Assembly: GCA_002343775.1 (NCBI GenBank)
Contig: DDSH01000007.1
Location: forward strand, 1 to 64,000
DNA: 64,000 nt
Direction: 5' to 3'
Source: Anaerolineales bacterium UBA2395
GTDB taxonomy: Bacteria > Chloroflexota > Anaerolineae > Anaerolineales > Villigracilaceae
This document shows, in pieces, positions 15,651 through 24,723 of the stretch. The notes under the pieces were generated by a model that saw only the letters and a program-made list of their open reading frames with translations, had not been told where the DNA came from and ran no database searches. Within the stretch, counting starts at the first letter, position 1, and each line of letters begins with the position of its first letter. The position numbers and the translations under genes are program-made.

Positions 15651-17225
15651 ATGGCAGATTTCAAGCTCACCTACGCTACCATGTTCAATCCGCCGGAAGA
15701 CCTTCACACCGGGTTCGACCAGGCGGTGGAAAAACTCAAGAAAACGATGGGGCAGGAACACACCATGCTCATCGGCGGCAAGGAAGTGAAAGCCGATGAA
15801 AAGTTCGATGACCGCTCCCCGGTCAACACCGATTGGGTGCTGGCAAAGATGCAGAAAGGCAATGCCTCGCATGCCCAGCTGGCAATGGAGGCGGCACGCA
15901 AAGCCTTCCCGATGTGGAGCCGCACCCCCTGGCAGAAACGCGTGGAACTGCTGCGCAAGGCGGCTTCGCTGATCGAGGAACGCATCTTCGATCTCGGCGC
16001 GGCAATGGCGTTGGAGGTGGGCAAGAACCGCATGGAGTCGCTGGGCGATGTGCAGGAGACTGCCGACCTGATCTACTACTCCTGCTACCAAATGGAAAAG
16101 AACGACGGATACATCGTCGAAATGGGCAAAGACCCGCTCATCGGGTATGAGGCGCGCAACGTCTCGGTGCTGCGTCCCTACGGAGTTTGGCTGGTGGTTT
16201 CGCCGTTCAACTTCCCGCATGCTCTCACCGGCGGACCGGCGGGAGCGGCGCTCGTGACCGGCAACACCATTGTCATTAAGCCTGCCACCGATACCGCCTG
16301 GATCGTGCGCCTGCTGGTGGACTGCTTCCGCGATGCGGGCATCCCCGAGGGCGTGGTCAACTTTGTGACGGGTCCCGGCTCGACGCTCGGTCAGGCTTTG
16401 GTCGATTCTCCCGAAGTGGACGGTGTGACCTTCACCGGCTCGTTCGATGTCGGGATGAAGATGTTCCAGGATTTCGGCAAGCGCGATTACGTCCGCCCGA
16501 TCATTCTGGAACTCGGCGGGAAGAATCCTGCCATCGTTTCCAAACATGCGGATCTGGAACGCGCCACCATCGGCATCGTCCGCTCGGCGTTCGGTTTGCA
16601 GGGACAGAAATGCTCCGCCGCTTCACGCGTGCTGGTGGAAGAATCTGTCTACGATGAGATGGTTGCCCGTCTGAAAGAAGCGACCGATAAACTTGTGCTC
16701 GGCGACCCGACCGAACGCACTACCTACAATGGACCGGTGGTCAACAAATCCTCCTACAACGAATTCAAGGACTTCTGCGAAGAGATCAGTCAGGGCGGCG
16801 GCAGGTTCCTGACCGGCGGCAAAGTCCGCACGGGCGGCATGTTCGACAAGGGCTATTACTGCGAATCGACGCTGGTGACTGACCTGCCTTTCTCACATCG
16901 CCTGTGGAAGCATGAGATGTTCCTGCCCATCACCACCATCGGCAAGGTCAAGAACCTGGACGAAGCCATGTCCATCGCCAACGATGTCAACTACGGTCTG
17001 ACCGCCGGGTTCTATGGCTCTGCCGAAGAGACCGAGTGGTTCTTCGACAAGATCGAAGCCGGTGTGACCTATGCCAACCGTCCGCAGGGCGCAACCACCG
17101 GTGCCTGGCCCGGCTTCCAGCCCTTTGGCGGGTGGAAGGGTTCCGGTTCCAGCGGCAAGAATGCCGGTGGACATTACTACCTCCCCCTTTACATGCACGA
17201 GCAGATCCGGACGCTCATCAAGTAA
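15651..17225 (+). CDS. pruA: Delta-1-pyrroline-5-carboxylate dehydrogenase (glutamate-semialdehyde dehydrogenase)
   Basis: A 524-residue NAD-dependent aldehyde dehydrogenase of the P5CDH subgroup, oxidising glutamate semialdehyde from proline or arginine breakdown to glutamate. Catalytic Cys321 (GLQGQKCSAASR), general-base Glu287 (ILELGGKNP) and oxyanion Asn187 (SPFNFPH) are present. QGATTGAWPGFQPFGGWKGSG near the C-terminus is typical of P5CDH, as is the N-terminal arm. The start at 15651 follows AAAGGAGACCCCCCA and a consensus promoter. No proline dehydrogenase lies nearby. The neighbouring CoA-transferase genes suggest amino-acid or organic-acid catabolism, but cotranscription is not shown. 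Confidence 0.9.
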   Translation: MADFKLTYATMFNPPEDLHTGFDQAVEKLKKTMGQEHTMLIGGKEVKADEKFDDRSPVNTDWVLAKMQKGNASHAQLAMEAARKAFPMWSRTPWQKRVELLRKAASLIEERIFDLGAAMALEVGKNRMESLGDVQETADLIYYSCYQMEKNDGYIVEMGKDPLIGYEARNVSVLRPYGVWLVVSPFNFPHALTGGPAGAALVTGNTIVIKPATDTAWIVRLLVDCFRDAGIPEGVVNFVTGPGSTLGQALVDSPEVDGVTFTGSFDVGMKMFQDFGKRDYVRPIILELGGKNPAIVSKHADLERATIGIVRSAFGLQGQKCSAASRVLVEESVYDEMVARLKEATDKLVLGDPTERTTYNGPVVNKSSYNEFKDFCEEISQGGGRFLTGGKVRTGGMFDKGYYCESTLVTDLPFSHRLWKHEMFLPITTIGKVKNLDEAMSIANDVNYGLTAGFYGSAEETEWFFDKIEAGVTYANRPQGATTGAWPGFQPFGGWKGSGSSGKNAGGHYYLPLYMHEQIRTLIK

Positions 17226-17248
17226 GCGGGCATCAAATAGCAGACAGC

Positions 17249-17275
17249 ACACAGGTAGACAATGTCTACCTGTGT
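17249..17275. repeat. Perfect 13-bp palindrome after P5C dehydrogenase
   Basis: ACACAGGTAGACA (17249-17261) and TGTCTACCTGTGT (17263-17275). CTATTTAAC follows on the plus strand, so weak terminator activity is possible. Confidence 0.65.
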
Positions 17276-17346
17276 CTATTTAACGCCTACCTTTGTACTA
17301 TCATTTCCGTGTTTACTAGTCCACCTCCCACAGGTAAAATAACCTC

Positions 17347-17613
17347 ATGGAAGAAAATGACGATCCCCTGATTGTCCGCATGGGCACTTTTTTTATGGTG
17401 TTGGGCGCGGGCTCATTTTTTCTATTTGTCACCTCCGACCTGGCTGGCAAGGTCGATTTCGACTATCTCTTCATCGCCATGGTGCTGCTGGGCGTCGGCT
17501 GGTATTTCCGGCGGAAGAAAGCCCCTCCACCCGCTTCGGGACGATTCTCCGGCATCAAGGCAATGTTGAGCAAACGCAAAAAAGGCGGGGATGAAAAAAA
17601 GGAAGCAAAATAA
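17347..17613 (+). CDS. Small two-TM membrane protein
   Basis: An 88-residue product with hydrophobic segments at about 11-31 and 38-55, followed by a strongly basic Lys-rich tail ending GDEKKEAK, probably cytoplasmic. A TAAAAT box lies about 10 nt upstream, so its transcript may have a very short leader. The next gene (CoA-transferase A) starts 19 nt after its stop. No function can be assigned. Confidence 0.65.
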   Translation: MEENDDPLIVRMGTFFMVLGAGSFFLFVTSDLAGKVDFDYLFIAMVLLGVGWYFRRKKAPPPASGRFSGIKAMLSKRKKGGDEKKEAK

Positions 17614-17632
17614 GGAACCAAGAAGAACATCC

Positions 17633-18535
17633 ATGTCCAAACTTGTATCCCTCAAAAAAGCAGTGTCCGAATTTGTGAACGACGGCGATATCGTTTATGC
17701 CGCCGGATTCACCCATCTCATCCCGTTCGCAGCGGGACATGAGATCATCCGTCAGGGTAAGAAGAACCTGACCCTCGCGCGCGCCACGCCCGACCTGATC
17801 TACGATCAGATGGTGGCGGCAGGTTGTGCCAGGAAAGTCATCTTTTCGTACATGGGCAACCCTGGTGTTGGATCGCTGCGCATCGTCCGTGCGGCGATAG
17901 AAAAGGGCGAACTCGAATGGGAAGAATACTCTCACTTCGGCATGATCACCCGTCTGCAAGCGGGAGCGGCGGGTCTACCCTTTCTGCCGATGAACCAGAC
18001 CGGTGGTGAAAGCCTCGAGAAAGCCAATCCGCTCATCAAACGCATCCCAGACCCGTACGGCGGCAAGGGTGTCATCGTTGTCCCAGCGCTCAACCCCGAT
18101 GTTGCCATCGTCCATGTGCAGCGGGCAGATAAGAACGGCAACGCGCATTTATGGGGCATCATCGGCGAGCAAAAGGAAGCCGCCTTCGCCGCGAAGAAGG
18201 TCATCCTCACCGCCGAAGAGATCGTAGACGAAGACGTCATCCGCTCCGACCCGAACCGTACGATGATCCCCGGCATTGTGGTCAGCGCGGTATGTCATGT
18301 GCCGTACGCGAGTCATCCTTCGTATTCGCAAGGCTATTACGACCGCGATAATGAGTTCTATCTCGCCTGGGATAAGATCAGCGAAACAAAAGAAAATGTG
18401 CAGGCTTATCTCGATGAATGGGTCTACGGCGTGAAAGACCGCAATGCCTATTACAAGAAACTCGGCGAGAAAGTGCAGAAGAGGCTGAAGGTAAAGGCGA
18501 AGTACAGCGATAAGATCAATTACGGTCAGTATTAA
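17633..18535 (+). CDS. CoA-transferase family I, alpha subunit (GctA-like)
   Basis: A 300-residue protein resembling the alpha subunit of glutaconate/3-oxoacid CoA-transferases. An early hydrophobic Gly-rich segment (FVNDGDIVYAAGFTHLIPFA) is followed by the family blocks GNPGVGSLRIVRAAIEKGELEWEEYSHFG, VIVVPALNPDVAIVHVQRAD and GNAHLWGI. The shorter start (MSKLVSLKKAVSEFV) is preferred; upstream codons are Lys/Arg-rich and overlap the previous gene. It partners with the beta subunit at 19408-20184, but an alpha/beta hydrolase gene is inserted between the two. The substrate cannot be fixed from sequence. Confidence 0.85.
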   Translation: MSKLVSLKKAVSEFVNDGDIVYAAGFTHLIPFAAGHEIIRQGKKNLTLARATPDLIYDQMVAAGCARKVIFSYMGNPGVGSLRIVRAAIEKGELEWEEYSHFGMITRLQAGAAGLPFLPMNQTGGESLEKANPLIKRIPDPYGGKGVIVVPALNPDVAIVHVQRADKNGNAHLWGIIGEQKEAAFAAKKVILTAEEIVDEDVIRSDPNRTMIPGIVVSAVCHVPYASHPSYSQGYYDRDNEFYLAWDKISETKENVQAYLDEWVYGVKDRNAYYKKLGEKVQKRLKVKAKYSDKINYGQY

Positions 18536-19377
18536 TGAACATCCCGCACTTCGATTATGGCGGCAACGGCGCACCGCTGCATTTCCTTCACGCCAACGGC
18601 TACCCGCCTGAATGTTACAAAACTCTGTTGGAACATTTACAAAAGAATCACCGTCTCTTCGGGATGAAACTCCGCCCGCTGTGGGAGAATGCGGACAGGA
18701 GCGAACTGCAAGACTGGCATCCCTTCGCCGAAGACTTGCTGCGCTTCTTATCGGACGTTGAGCCGAATCCCGTGATCGGAGTTGGTCATTCCATCGGAGG
18801 GATCGTCACCCTGCGCGCCGCAATGCGCGAGCCGAAGCGATTCCGTGCCATCGTCCTGCTCGACCCGGTGTTCTTCGTCCCCTCGTTCATGGTGATGTGG
18901 AATTTCATCCGCGCCATCGGGTTGGGAGAGAAAGTCCACCCGCTGATTCCCACCGCTAAAAAGCGTAGGCGCACATTCGATGATCTGGAGACCGTTTTTC
19001 ACGGTTATCGCAAACGTTCTGTATTTAGGTATATGGATGATGACAGCCTGCGCAACTACATTGAAGGCATCACCAAACCCAAGGCAGGTGGCGGCTATGA
19101 ATTGGCTTATACCCCCGAATGGGAGACGCACATCTACATGACCGGCTATCGCGATTTCGATCTCTGGCGCGGATTGCCAGACTTCAACGTGCCCACACTC
19201 ATCATTCGCGGCGCAGAGACCGATACATTTTTTGAGAAAGCGGAACGGCTTGTCAAAAAGAAGAACCCGAATATACAAGTCACCACCATGCAAAAAGCCA
19301 CGCACATCCTGCCGCTTGAACATCCGCAGGAAGTGGCAAAGATGATAGAAAACTTTGTTACACCTGACAGGTTTTAA
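18535..19377 (+). CDS. Alpha/beta-hydrolase fold protein
   Basis: A 280-residue protein whose ATG overlaps the stop codon of CoA-transferase A (TAATG). LHFLHANGYPPECYKTLLEHL holds the oxyanion-hole region (usually HG). GVGHSIGGIVTLRAA carries the nucleophilic Ser in GxSxG, an Asp lies in RGAETDTFFEKAERL, and the catalytic His is in KATHILPLEHPQEV. It could be a thioesterase or esterase for the acyl-CoA handled by the flanking CoA-transferase, an inference from tight coupling. Its stop codon is inside a 16-bp palindrome. Confidence 0.85.
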   Translation: MNIPHFDYGGNGAPLHFLHANGYPPECYKTLLEHLQKNHRLFGMKLRPLWENADRSELQDWHPFAEDLLRFLSDVEPNPVIGVGHSIGGIVTLRAAMREPKRFRAIVLLDPVFFVPSFMVMWNFIRAIGLGEKVHPLIPTAKKRRRTFDDLETVFHGYRKRSVFRYMDDDSLRNYIEGITKPKAGGGYELAYTPEWETHIYMTGYRDFDLWRGLPDFNVPTLIIRGAETDTFFEKAERLVKKKNPNIQVTTMQKATHILPLEHPQEVAKMIENFVTPDRF

Positions 19378-19392
19378 AAACCTGTCAGGTGT
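19360..19392. repeat. Perfect 16-bp palindrome spanning the hydrolase stop codon
   Basis: ACACCTGACAGGTTTT (19360-19375) and its inverse (19377-19392). The last codons and the TAA of the alpha/beta hydrolase lie in the left arm and centre, and the next RBS (AGGAG) follows directly. Confidence 0.85.
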
Positions 19393-19407
19393 ACAGGAGA
19401 TAAATAA

Positions 19408-20184
19408 ATGCCCGAACTCAAATATTCTTCTGCCGAACTAATGATCATCAACGCTGCGCGCCTGTTGCGCGATGGCGACGTGGTCTTCGTCGGCGTGGGT
19501 CAACCCAACCTCGCTTGCAACCTCGCCAAACGGACGCACGCCCCAAACCTCGTCATGATCTATGAAGCGGGTGTCATCGGCGCGGAACCTGCCCGTTTGC
19601 CTCTCTCCATCGGCGACCCGACTCTCGTGAGCGGTTCCCTATCCGTTGTGAGCATGTACGATATTTTCGCCAACTACCTCCAGCGCGGCAATGTGGATGT
19701 TGGCTTTATGGGTGGCGCGCAGATCGATAAATATGGCAACATCAATGCCACAGTGATCGGTGACTATACGCAACCCAAAGTAAGGCTTCCCGGTTCGGGC
19801 GGTTCACAGGAAATCGCCGCCTGGGCAAACCGTTGTTACATCATGACCCCCCACCAAAAGCGCCGCTTCCCCGAGAAAGTGGAATTCATGACCTCGGCTG
19901 GATTTATTCGCGGTAGAGGTGACCGCGAACAAGCCGGTCTGCGCGGTGGCGGGATGCTCGCCGTAGTGACCGACATCGGATTGATGGAACCGGACGAAAA
20001 CGGAGAAATGATCCTCACTGCACTGCATCCGGGTAAAACAGCGGAAGAAGCTAAAGCCAACACCGGCTGGGATCTGAAAACCGCATCACAACTCAGGACA
20101 ACCGAGCCTGTGACCAAAAAAGAGTTGAAGATCTTACGCGATGAACTCGACCCGACGGGGATTTACCTAAAAGGAGCCGCGTAA
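19408..20184 (+). CDS. CoA-transferase family I, beta subunit (GctB-like)
   Basis: A 258-residue beta subunit. The catalytic glutamate that carries the CoA thioester should be the Glu in LVMIYEAGVIGAEPARLP, equivalent to the (E/S)xGx motif of GctB. FMGGAQIDKYGNINATVIGDY and RLPGSGGSQEIAAWANRCYIM are conserved blocks. CAGGAGATAAATAA precedes the ATG. With 17633-18535 it would make an alpha2beta2 enzyme that moves CoA between carboxylic acids. Confidence 0.88.
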   Translation: MPELKYSSAELMIINAARLLRDGDVVFVGVGQPNLACNLAKRTHAPNLVMIYEAGVIGAEPARLPLSIGDPTLVSGSLSVVSMYDIFANYLQRGNVDVGFMGGAQIDKYGNINATVIGDYTQPKVRLPGSGGSQEIAAWANRCYIMTPHQKRRFPEKVEFMTSAGFIRGRGDREQAGLRGGGMLAVVTDIGLMEPDENGEMILTALHPGKTAEEAKANTGWDLKTASQLRTTEPVTKKELKILRDELDPTGIYLKGAA

Positions 20185-20218
20185 AATCATCCATCCTTTC
20201 GCCAAAGGAGAGATTTTA

Positions 20219-20854
20219 ATGAAACACGAAACGTTCAAATCCTATGTTGCTGTACTTGTTGCCGTTGTGACGGTGCTTGGTGCAACCGCGGCATGTCTTG
20301 CCTCGGTAGCCGTATCGTCCGCCAGTGATGCAGACTTTCTCGGGTTGGATGCCTCCATCCGCGCGCAGAAAGCCGACATCATCAATCACGTCTATGCGTT
20401 CGAGCACTATCGCGCCTATACGGATTATGTCCGCTATGATGAGTATGGCAGGTTGCTGTACGACCCAAATGCAGACGAGGAGACAGACCTGCGGAATGGT
20501 GCGCTCCAACGTGAAGCTTGGGGTGTGGCAAGTGGACTCAGCTCGGTGTTCTTTAGTCCGCGCTACATCAACCCAGACGGTCAATATGACCTCGAACGCG
20601 AACTTCAGGAAGCCTGGGCGCAGGATTCCCAGAACGAAGATCTTAATCCGACTCCATATTTCGCGGAATCGGACCAGCTGCGTGCCCGCTCTTCCTTCCT
20701 AACCGCAGATATGATCGTCCTGGCAATCTCCTTCTGGTTCCTTACGGTGGCACAGGCGACAGAGAAGAAGATCAAATACTTTTGGGCGGGGCTGGGCATC
20801 CTCTTTGCGTTGGCGGGAATCCTTGGGATCATTATCGGGAGGTTTTTAATATGA
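20219..20854 (+). CDS. Membrane protein of unknown function, three TM segments
   Basis: A 211-residue protein. TM1 is at about 10-32 (YVAVLVAVVTVLGATAACLA), then comes a hydrophilic, Tyr/Asp-rich extracytoplasmic part (about 35-155), then TM2 and TM3 at about 162-180 and 187-208. AAAGGAGAGATTTTA precedes the ATG. Its TGA overlaps the start of the next membrane protein (ATGA), which has a similar N-terminal TM topology, so the two probably form a complex. No known domain is recognised. Confidence 0.72.
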   Translation: MKHETFKSYVAVLVAVVTVLGATAACLASVAVSSASDADFLGLDASIRAQKADIINHVYAFEHYRAYTDYVRYDEYGRLLYDPNADEETDLRNGALQREAWGVASGLSSVFFSPRYINPDGQYDLERELQEAWAQDSQNEDLNPTPYFAESDQLRARSSFLTADMIVLAISFWFLTVAQATEKKIKYFWAGLGILFALAGILGIIIGRFLI

Positions 20855-22542
20855 GCCCAGAGTCGAACAAGGAACAACGCTTTGAAAGCATGGTCACGAT
20901 CCTGATCGCGTCCGTTGCGATCTGGGTCGCCATCACCGCCTATTTTCAGAACTACGCTTCGAACATTTCCGATCAGGCGCGGCGGCGCGCCCAGCAATAT
21001 GCCATCGAAGCCACCAAGACGGAAGTGAACGGGAACATCCAGTTCAGTTACGACTGGCAGGGCGCCTTTCAGACCTGGCGCGAATTGAGCTGGCAGATCA
21101 CCGCCGCCGAGCAAAACGGCGACACGGTCGCTGTGCAACGCTATCAACAGATGCAAAAACGCATCGAATCCTTGAGCGCCATGCTCGGACCTCAATATTT
21201 CGACCCATCCTTTGGCTGGCCCGAATCGTACAAGTACGAAGCGGAAGCCTATCTGGTGGAAGCCACTCGCCTTTCTGAAACCTATCTCGCCGAGTCCGCG
21301 CTCGGAAACGCCACTTCCACCACAGCAGATGCGCTCATCGTGCAAATCACCCTGCTGACCGTGGCACTCTCCCTGTACGGTCTGTCCATGGCGCTGCGCG
21401 GGCGGGTGCGCTGGCTATTTATCATCGTCGGATCAGGCTTCGTCGGATTCTGTATGCTGTGGCTCAGTTGGTCCATGCTGGAGCTGATCGCCCGCCCCGA
21501 GGTGGACGCGGAAGCGATCACCGCCTATGCCGAAGGGGTTGGGCTAGCCTATCAGGGCAGGTATGAAGAATCGATCGAAAAATATACAGTTGCCATCACC
21601 GAAGATCCCTACTATGCCAAAGCCTATTACCAGCGTGGACTCGCCTACTATGACCTGGGCGACCTGAACACCGCCGTCTCAGAAATGGAAGCCGCCCGTG
21701 CCCAAGGATTGAATGATGTCAGCCTGAATTGGAACCTCGGCTGGACGTATTACATGACAGGTCAATACGATAAGGCGATCCAAACCAACGACCGGATTTT
21801 ATCCACCCAGCCGGAAGTGTTGGGCATGCGCATGAATCAGGCGATCAGTTACCTAGCCAAAGGCGATTTCGCCAACTCAGAAGCGCAATATGATTTGCTC
21901 ATCCAGGAAGCAGAGCGACAGGTGAATGAAGCGCGTCAGGCGGGCGCCGAACCGCCTGCATCCCTTTGGTTTTACATGGACGCAGGCGCAATCGACCTGC
22001 AAAATCTGATCGACGAACTCGAACACAACCGCAAACCGTGGACTCAAGCCCCTGCAGCAGAGATGGTCCTGGGCGATCACAACGCCATTCGCAACTTTGC
22101 CGAGGCGCAAATGAAGCGCCTCAAAGAGACCACCGTCGCGCTCGAATATACGGGGCAACTGCCCGGTCCGCAGGAAGTAATGCTCGTCCAGCCATTCACG
22201 TTCGGTCAGATCACCGCCAGAGATGCGGAGGGGTTCATCACCGGCTTCGAGCCCACCCCCAATTCCATCATCCCATTCGGAGAGGAATCGTTCACGGTCC
22301 AATTCACCTATGCCGGTCAGGCTCCACAGCAGATGGTTTGGAAGGTATATGTGAACGGGGTCGAAGACCAGTCGCTGCGCATCGTCGCCTACGACGATAT
22401 TACCGGCGGCAGCACATGGTTCCGCACATTCGGCTACGAATATACCAACGTATTCATCCTTTCCGAGGGCGAATACACAGTGGAGTTCTACGCCGACAAC
22501 AAACTTGTCCAGCGTGGAACATTTTACGTTCAACAGCAATAA
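20851..22542 (+). CDS. Membrane protein with TPR repeats
   Basis: A 563-residue protein. N-terminal TM at about 16-36, an extracytoplasmic helical part (40-160), two TMs at about 165-185 and 193-220, then TPR units from about 230: EGVGLAYQGRYEESIEKYTVAI, AYYQRGLAYYDLGDLNTAVSEME and NWNLGWTYYMTGQYDKAIQ. A C-terminal beta-rich domain (about 430-563) follows, with WKVYVNGVED and EGEYTVEFYADNKLVQRG, resembling an Ig-like fold. GGGAGG precedes the ATG, which overlaps the upstream gene. It looks like an envelope scaffold; the function is unknown. Confidence 0.8.
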   Translation: MSPESNKEQRFESMVTILIASVAIWVAITAYFQNYASNISDQARRRAQQYAIEATKTEVNGNIQFSYDWQGAFQTWRELSWQITAAEQNGDTVAVQRYQQMQKRIESLSAMLGPQYFDPSFGWPESYKYEAEAYLVEATRLSETYLAESALGNATSTTADALIVQITLLTVALSLYGLSMALRGRVRWLFIIVGSGFVGFCMLWLSWSMLELIARPEVDAEAITAYAEGVGLAYQGRYEESIEKYTVAITEDPYYAKAYYQRGLAYYDLGDLNTAVSEMEAARAQGLNDVSLNWNLGWTYYMTGQYDKAIQTNDRILSTQPEVLGMRMNQAISYLAKGDFANSEAQYDLLIQEAERQVNEARQAGAEPPASLWFYMDAGAIDLQNLIDELEHNRKPWTQAPAAEMVLGDHNAIRNFAEAQMKRLKETTVALEYTGQLPGPQEVMLVQPFTFGQITARDAEGFITGFEPTPNSIIPFGEESFTVQFTYAGQAPQQMVWKVYVNGVEDQSLRIVAYDDITGGSTWFRTFGYEYTNVFILSEGEYTVEFYADNKLVQRGTFYVQQQ

Positions 22543-22566
22543 CCATACTTAATTCCCCTTTACACC

Positions 22567-22604
22567 ATGCGGTCATCAGGGTATATAAACCCTGATGACC
22601 GCAT
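22567..22604. repeat. Perfect 16-bp palindrome containing the HAD start codon
   Basis: The left arm 22567-22582 and right arm 22589-22604 are perfect inverses with loop ATATAA. The ATG at 22595 lies in the right arm, so in RNA the start codon would be base-paired. Confidence 0.85.
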
Positions 22605-23338
22605 CGCGTTTTAAACACCTTCTTTTTGACCTCGGCGGGACGCTCATGCACGCCCGTGAAGACTGGCAGCCCATCCAGATTCGCGCCGATCAGGCACTGG
22701 TCGATGAACTGGCACGGCACAACATCCACCTCGATGCGCAGGTATTCCGCAAACAACTGCAAAAATATTACGAAGAGCGCGACAAAGATTTTCACGAAAC
22801 CACCTATCACCTCGTGTTGCAGGAAATGCTCCGGGAGTTGGGTCAGGACGAGGCGGCAGAATCCGTCCTGCGGTCCGCGTTGGATGCGCTGTACGCCATC
22901 ACCCAAGCCAACTGGCAGCTGGAAGAGGACGCCCTGCCAACCCTGCTCGAATTGAAATCCGATCGATATCACCTCGGTATTTTTTCGAACGCCGGAGACG
23001 ACAAGGATGTGCAGGAGCTGGTCGCACGATTTGGCATCCGCGCACATTTCGATTTTGTGCTGACTTCCGCCGCGAGTTTTTACCGCAAACCACACCCGCG
23101 CGCCTTCGAGATCGCGCTCGCCCAATGGAACATCAACCCGGCTGAAGCCATCATGATCGGCGACAGTCTCGAAGCCGATATGTGGGGGGCGCAGCAGCTC
23201 GGGATGAAAACCATCTGGATCACGCGCCGTGCCAAGTTCACCGCTGAGGACATGCACCGCATCAAACCAGACTTTAGCATTCGCAAACTCTCCGAGCTGA
23301 TCCCCACCCTCGAGCGGATCGCCCTGAGCCGCATCTGA
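22595..23338 (+). CDS. HAD-family hydrolase
   Basis: A 247-residue haloacid-dehalogenase-like phosphatase. Motif I is LLFDLGGTLMH, in which the usual second Asp is Gly, as in several HAD subgroups. Motif III Lys is in SAASFYRKPHPRAFEIAL and motif IV is MIGDSLEADMWGAQQLG. The cap domain lies at about 20-110. A possible substrate class is a phosphorylated small molecule. There is no good RBS, and the ATG is within a 16-bp palindrome, so translation initiation may be controlled or a later start used. Confidence 0.85.
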   Translation: MTASRFKHLLFDLGGTLMHAREDWQPIQIRADQALVDELARHNIHLDAQVFRKQLQKYYEERDKDFHETTYHLVLQEMLRELGQDEAAESVLRSALDALYAITQANWQLEEDALPTLLELKSDRYHLGIFSNAGDDKDVQELVARFGIRAHFDFVLTSAASFYRKPHPRAFEIALAQWNINPAEAIMIGDSLEADMWGAQQLGMKTIWITRRAKFTAEDMHRIKPDFSIRKLSELIPTLERIALSRI

Positions 23339-23351
23339 TAGAATTCCCCGC

Positions 23352-24245
23352 ATGTCGAAAAACCGATTTCTTCCATATCTCGCGCTGACGATCGGGATCG
23401 TGGCGTTAAGTCTCTCCGCCATGTTCGTGCGCTGGGCAGATGCCCCCGGACCCATCACCGGCTTTTACCGCCTGCTGATCTCCACCCTCCTGTTCATTCC
23501 CTTCTTCCTCCATCGCCAGCAGACGTCCGCTCCACTCGACAAACGTTTCATCTGGTTCCCGCTTCTGGCGGGAATTTTTACCGCGTTCGACTTTGCGTTC
23601 TGGAACACCTCGGTAAAATACACCACCGCCGCCAACGCCACACTGCTTGGGAACACCTCACCATTATGGGTGGCATTATTCGCTCTATTTTTCTTCAAAG
23701 AGAAATTACGCGGGTCGTTCTGGCTGGGTCTTGCATTGGCACTTTTCGGCGCGCTGCTCATCGTCGGCACGGACTTCTTGAGTCATCCCACTTTCGGCAT
23801 CGGCGACTTGATGGCAAGCGGTGCCGCGATCTTCTACGCCGCCTACCAGATCATCACCCAACGCGGACGCGTCCATATTGATCCGTTCCGTTATACCTGG
23901 CTGGTGGGCGTCAGCGCAACGCTGGGAATGTTCGTAATGAATCTTGTGCTGGGTAACCCGTTTACCGGCTACAACACCCAAACCTGGCTGGTCTTTCTGG
24001 CTACTGCCATCGTCTCACAAATGGTTGGGTATCTTGCCGTCTCCTATGCGCTGGGGCATTTACCTGCTTCGGTCGTCTCGCCCACACTGATCGGTCAGCC
24101 GATCCTGACAACCCTGCTCGCCATCCCCTTGCTGGGAGAGATTCCCAACCCCATTCAATGGATCGGAGGCGCTGTGGCACTGGCTGGAATTTACATCGTC
24201 AATCAGGCGCATATGCAACGCTTCAAGGAAACCCCGAACGCATAG
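23352..24245 (+). CDS. EamA/DMT-family transporter
   Basis: A 297-residue protein with ten predicted TM helices arranged as two EamA repeats. The repeat starts LALTIGIVALSLSAMFVRWAD and the second repeat begins near GDLMASGAAIFYAAYQII. It ends with IQWIGGAVALAGIYIVNQ. The family exports metabolites or amino acids. It follows the HAD gene by 13 nt, so both are probably in one transcript. Confidence 0.88.
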   Translation: MSKNRFLPYLALTIGIVALSLSAMFVRWADAPGPITGFYRLLISTLLFIPFFLHRQQTSAPLDKRFIWFPLLAGIFTAFDFAFWNTSVKYTTAANATLLGNTSPLWVALFALFFFKEKLRGSFWLGLALALFGALLIVGTDFLSHPTFGIGDLMASGAAIFYAAYQIITQRGRVHIDPFRYTWLVGVSATLGMFVMNLVLGNPFTGYNTQTWLVFLATAIVSQMVGYLAVSYALGHLPASVVSPTLIGQPILTTLLAIPLLGEIPNPIQWIGGAVALAGIYIVNQAHMQRFKETPNA

Positions 24246-24291
24246 AAATCCACAACCTCAATAAACTTATGATAAAAAGGAAAACTCAAGA

Positions 24292-24693
24292 ATGCTGGAA
24301 ATCAACGTAACCACCCTGAATGCCAACGTCCACATCACGGTCGTAAGCATTCAGGGCGAGATCGACTCTTCCACTTACAAAACCTTCCAGACACGCATGG
24401 ACGAAGTTCTGGCAGGCGGCGCGCAGAATCTGCTGCTGGATTTGCAGGCAGTCCCATACATCAGCAGCGCCGGGCTGCGAGTCATTCACACCTTGTTCAA
24501 TAAACTGCGTGATATGCACAAGGACGCAAACGATGATGAACTCCGCAGGAAAATGAGCGTGGGTGCATACAAATCTCCCTACATCAAGGTTGCAAATCTG
24601 ATGGAACGCGTTCGGGAAGCCTTTGAGTTGAGCGGTTTTGACGTTTACATCGAAGTCCACAACGACGTAGACAGCGCTATTCAATCTTTCTAA
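24292..24693 (+). CDS. STAS-domain protein (anti-sigma factor antagonist type)
   Basis: A 133-residue single STAS domain. IQGEIDSSTYKTFQTRMDEVL and NLLLDLQAVPYISSAGLRVI match the SpoIIAA-like fold, with the Ser pair in ISSAGL at the usual phosphorylation site. Such proteins bind anti-sigma kinases, but no cognate kinase is nearby. A 25-residue insertion (about 78-105) between helix 2 and strand 4 is charged. GGAAAACTCAAGA precedes the ATG. Confidence 0.85.
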   Translation: MLEINVTTLNANVHITVVSIQGEIDSSTYKTFQTRMDEVLAGGAQNLLLDLQAVPYISSAGLRVIHTLFNKLRDMHKDANDDELRRKMSVGAYKSPYIKVANLMERVREAFELSGFDVYIEVHNDVDSAIQSF

Positions 24694-24723
24694 CCGCCAC
24701 GTACCGGGTGGTAGAATCACCAC

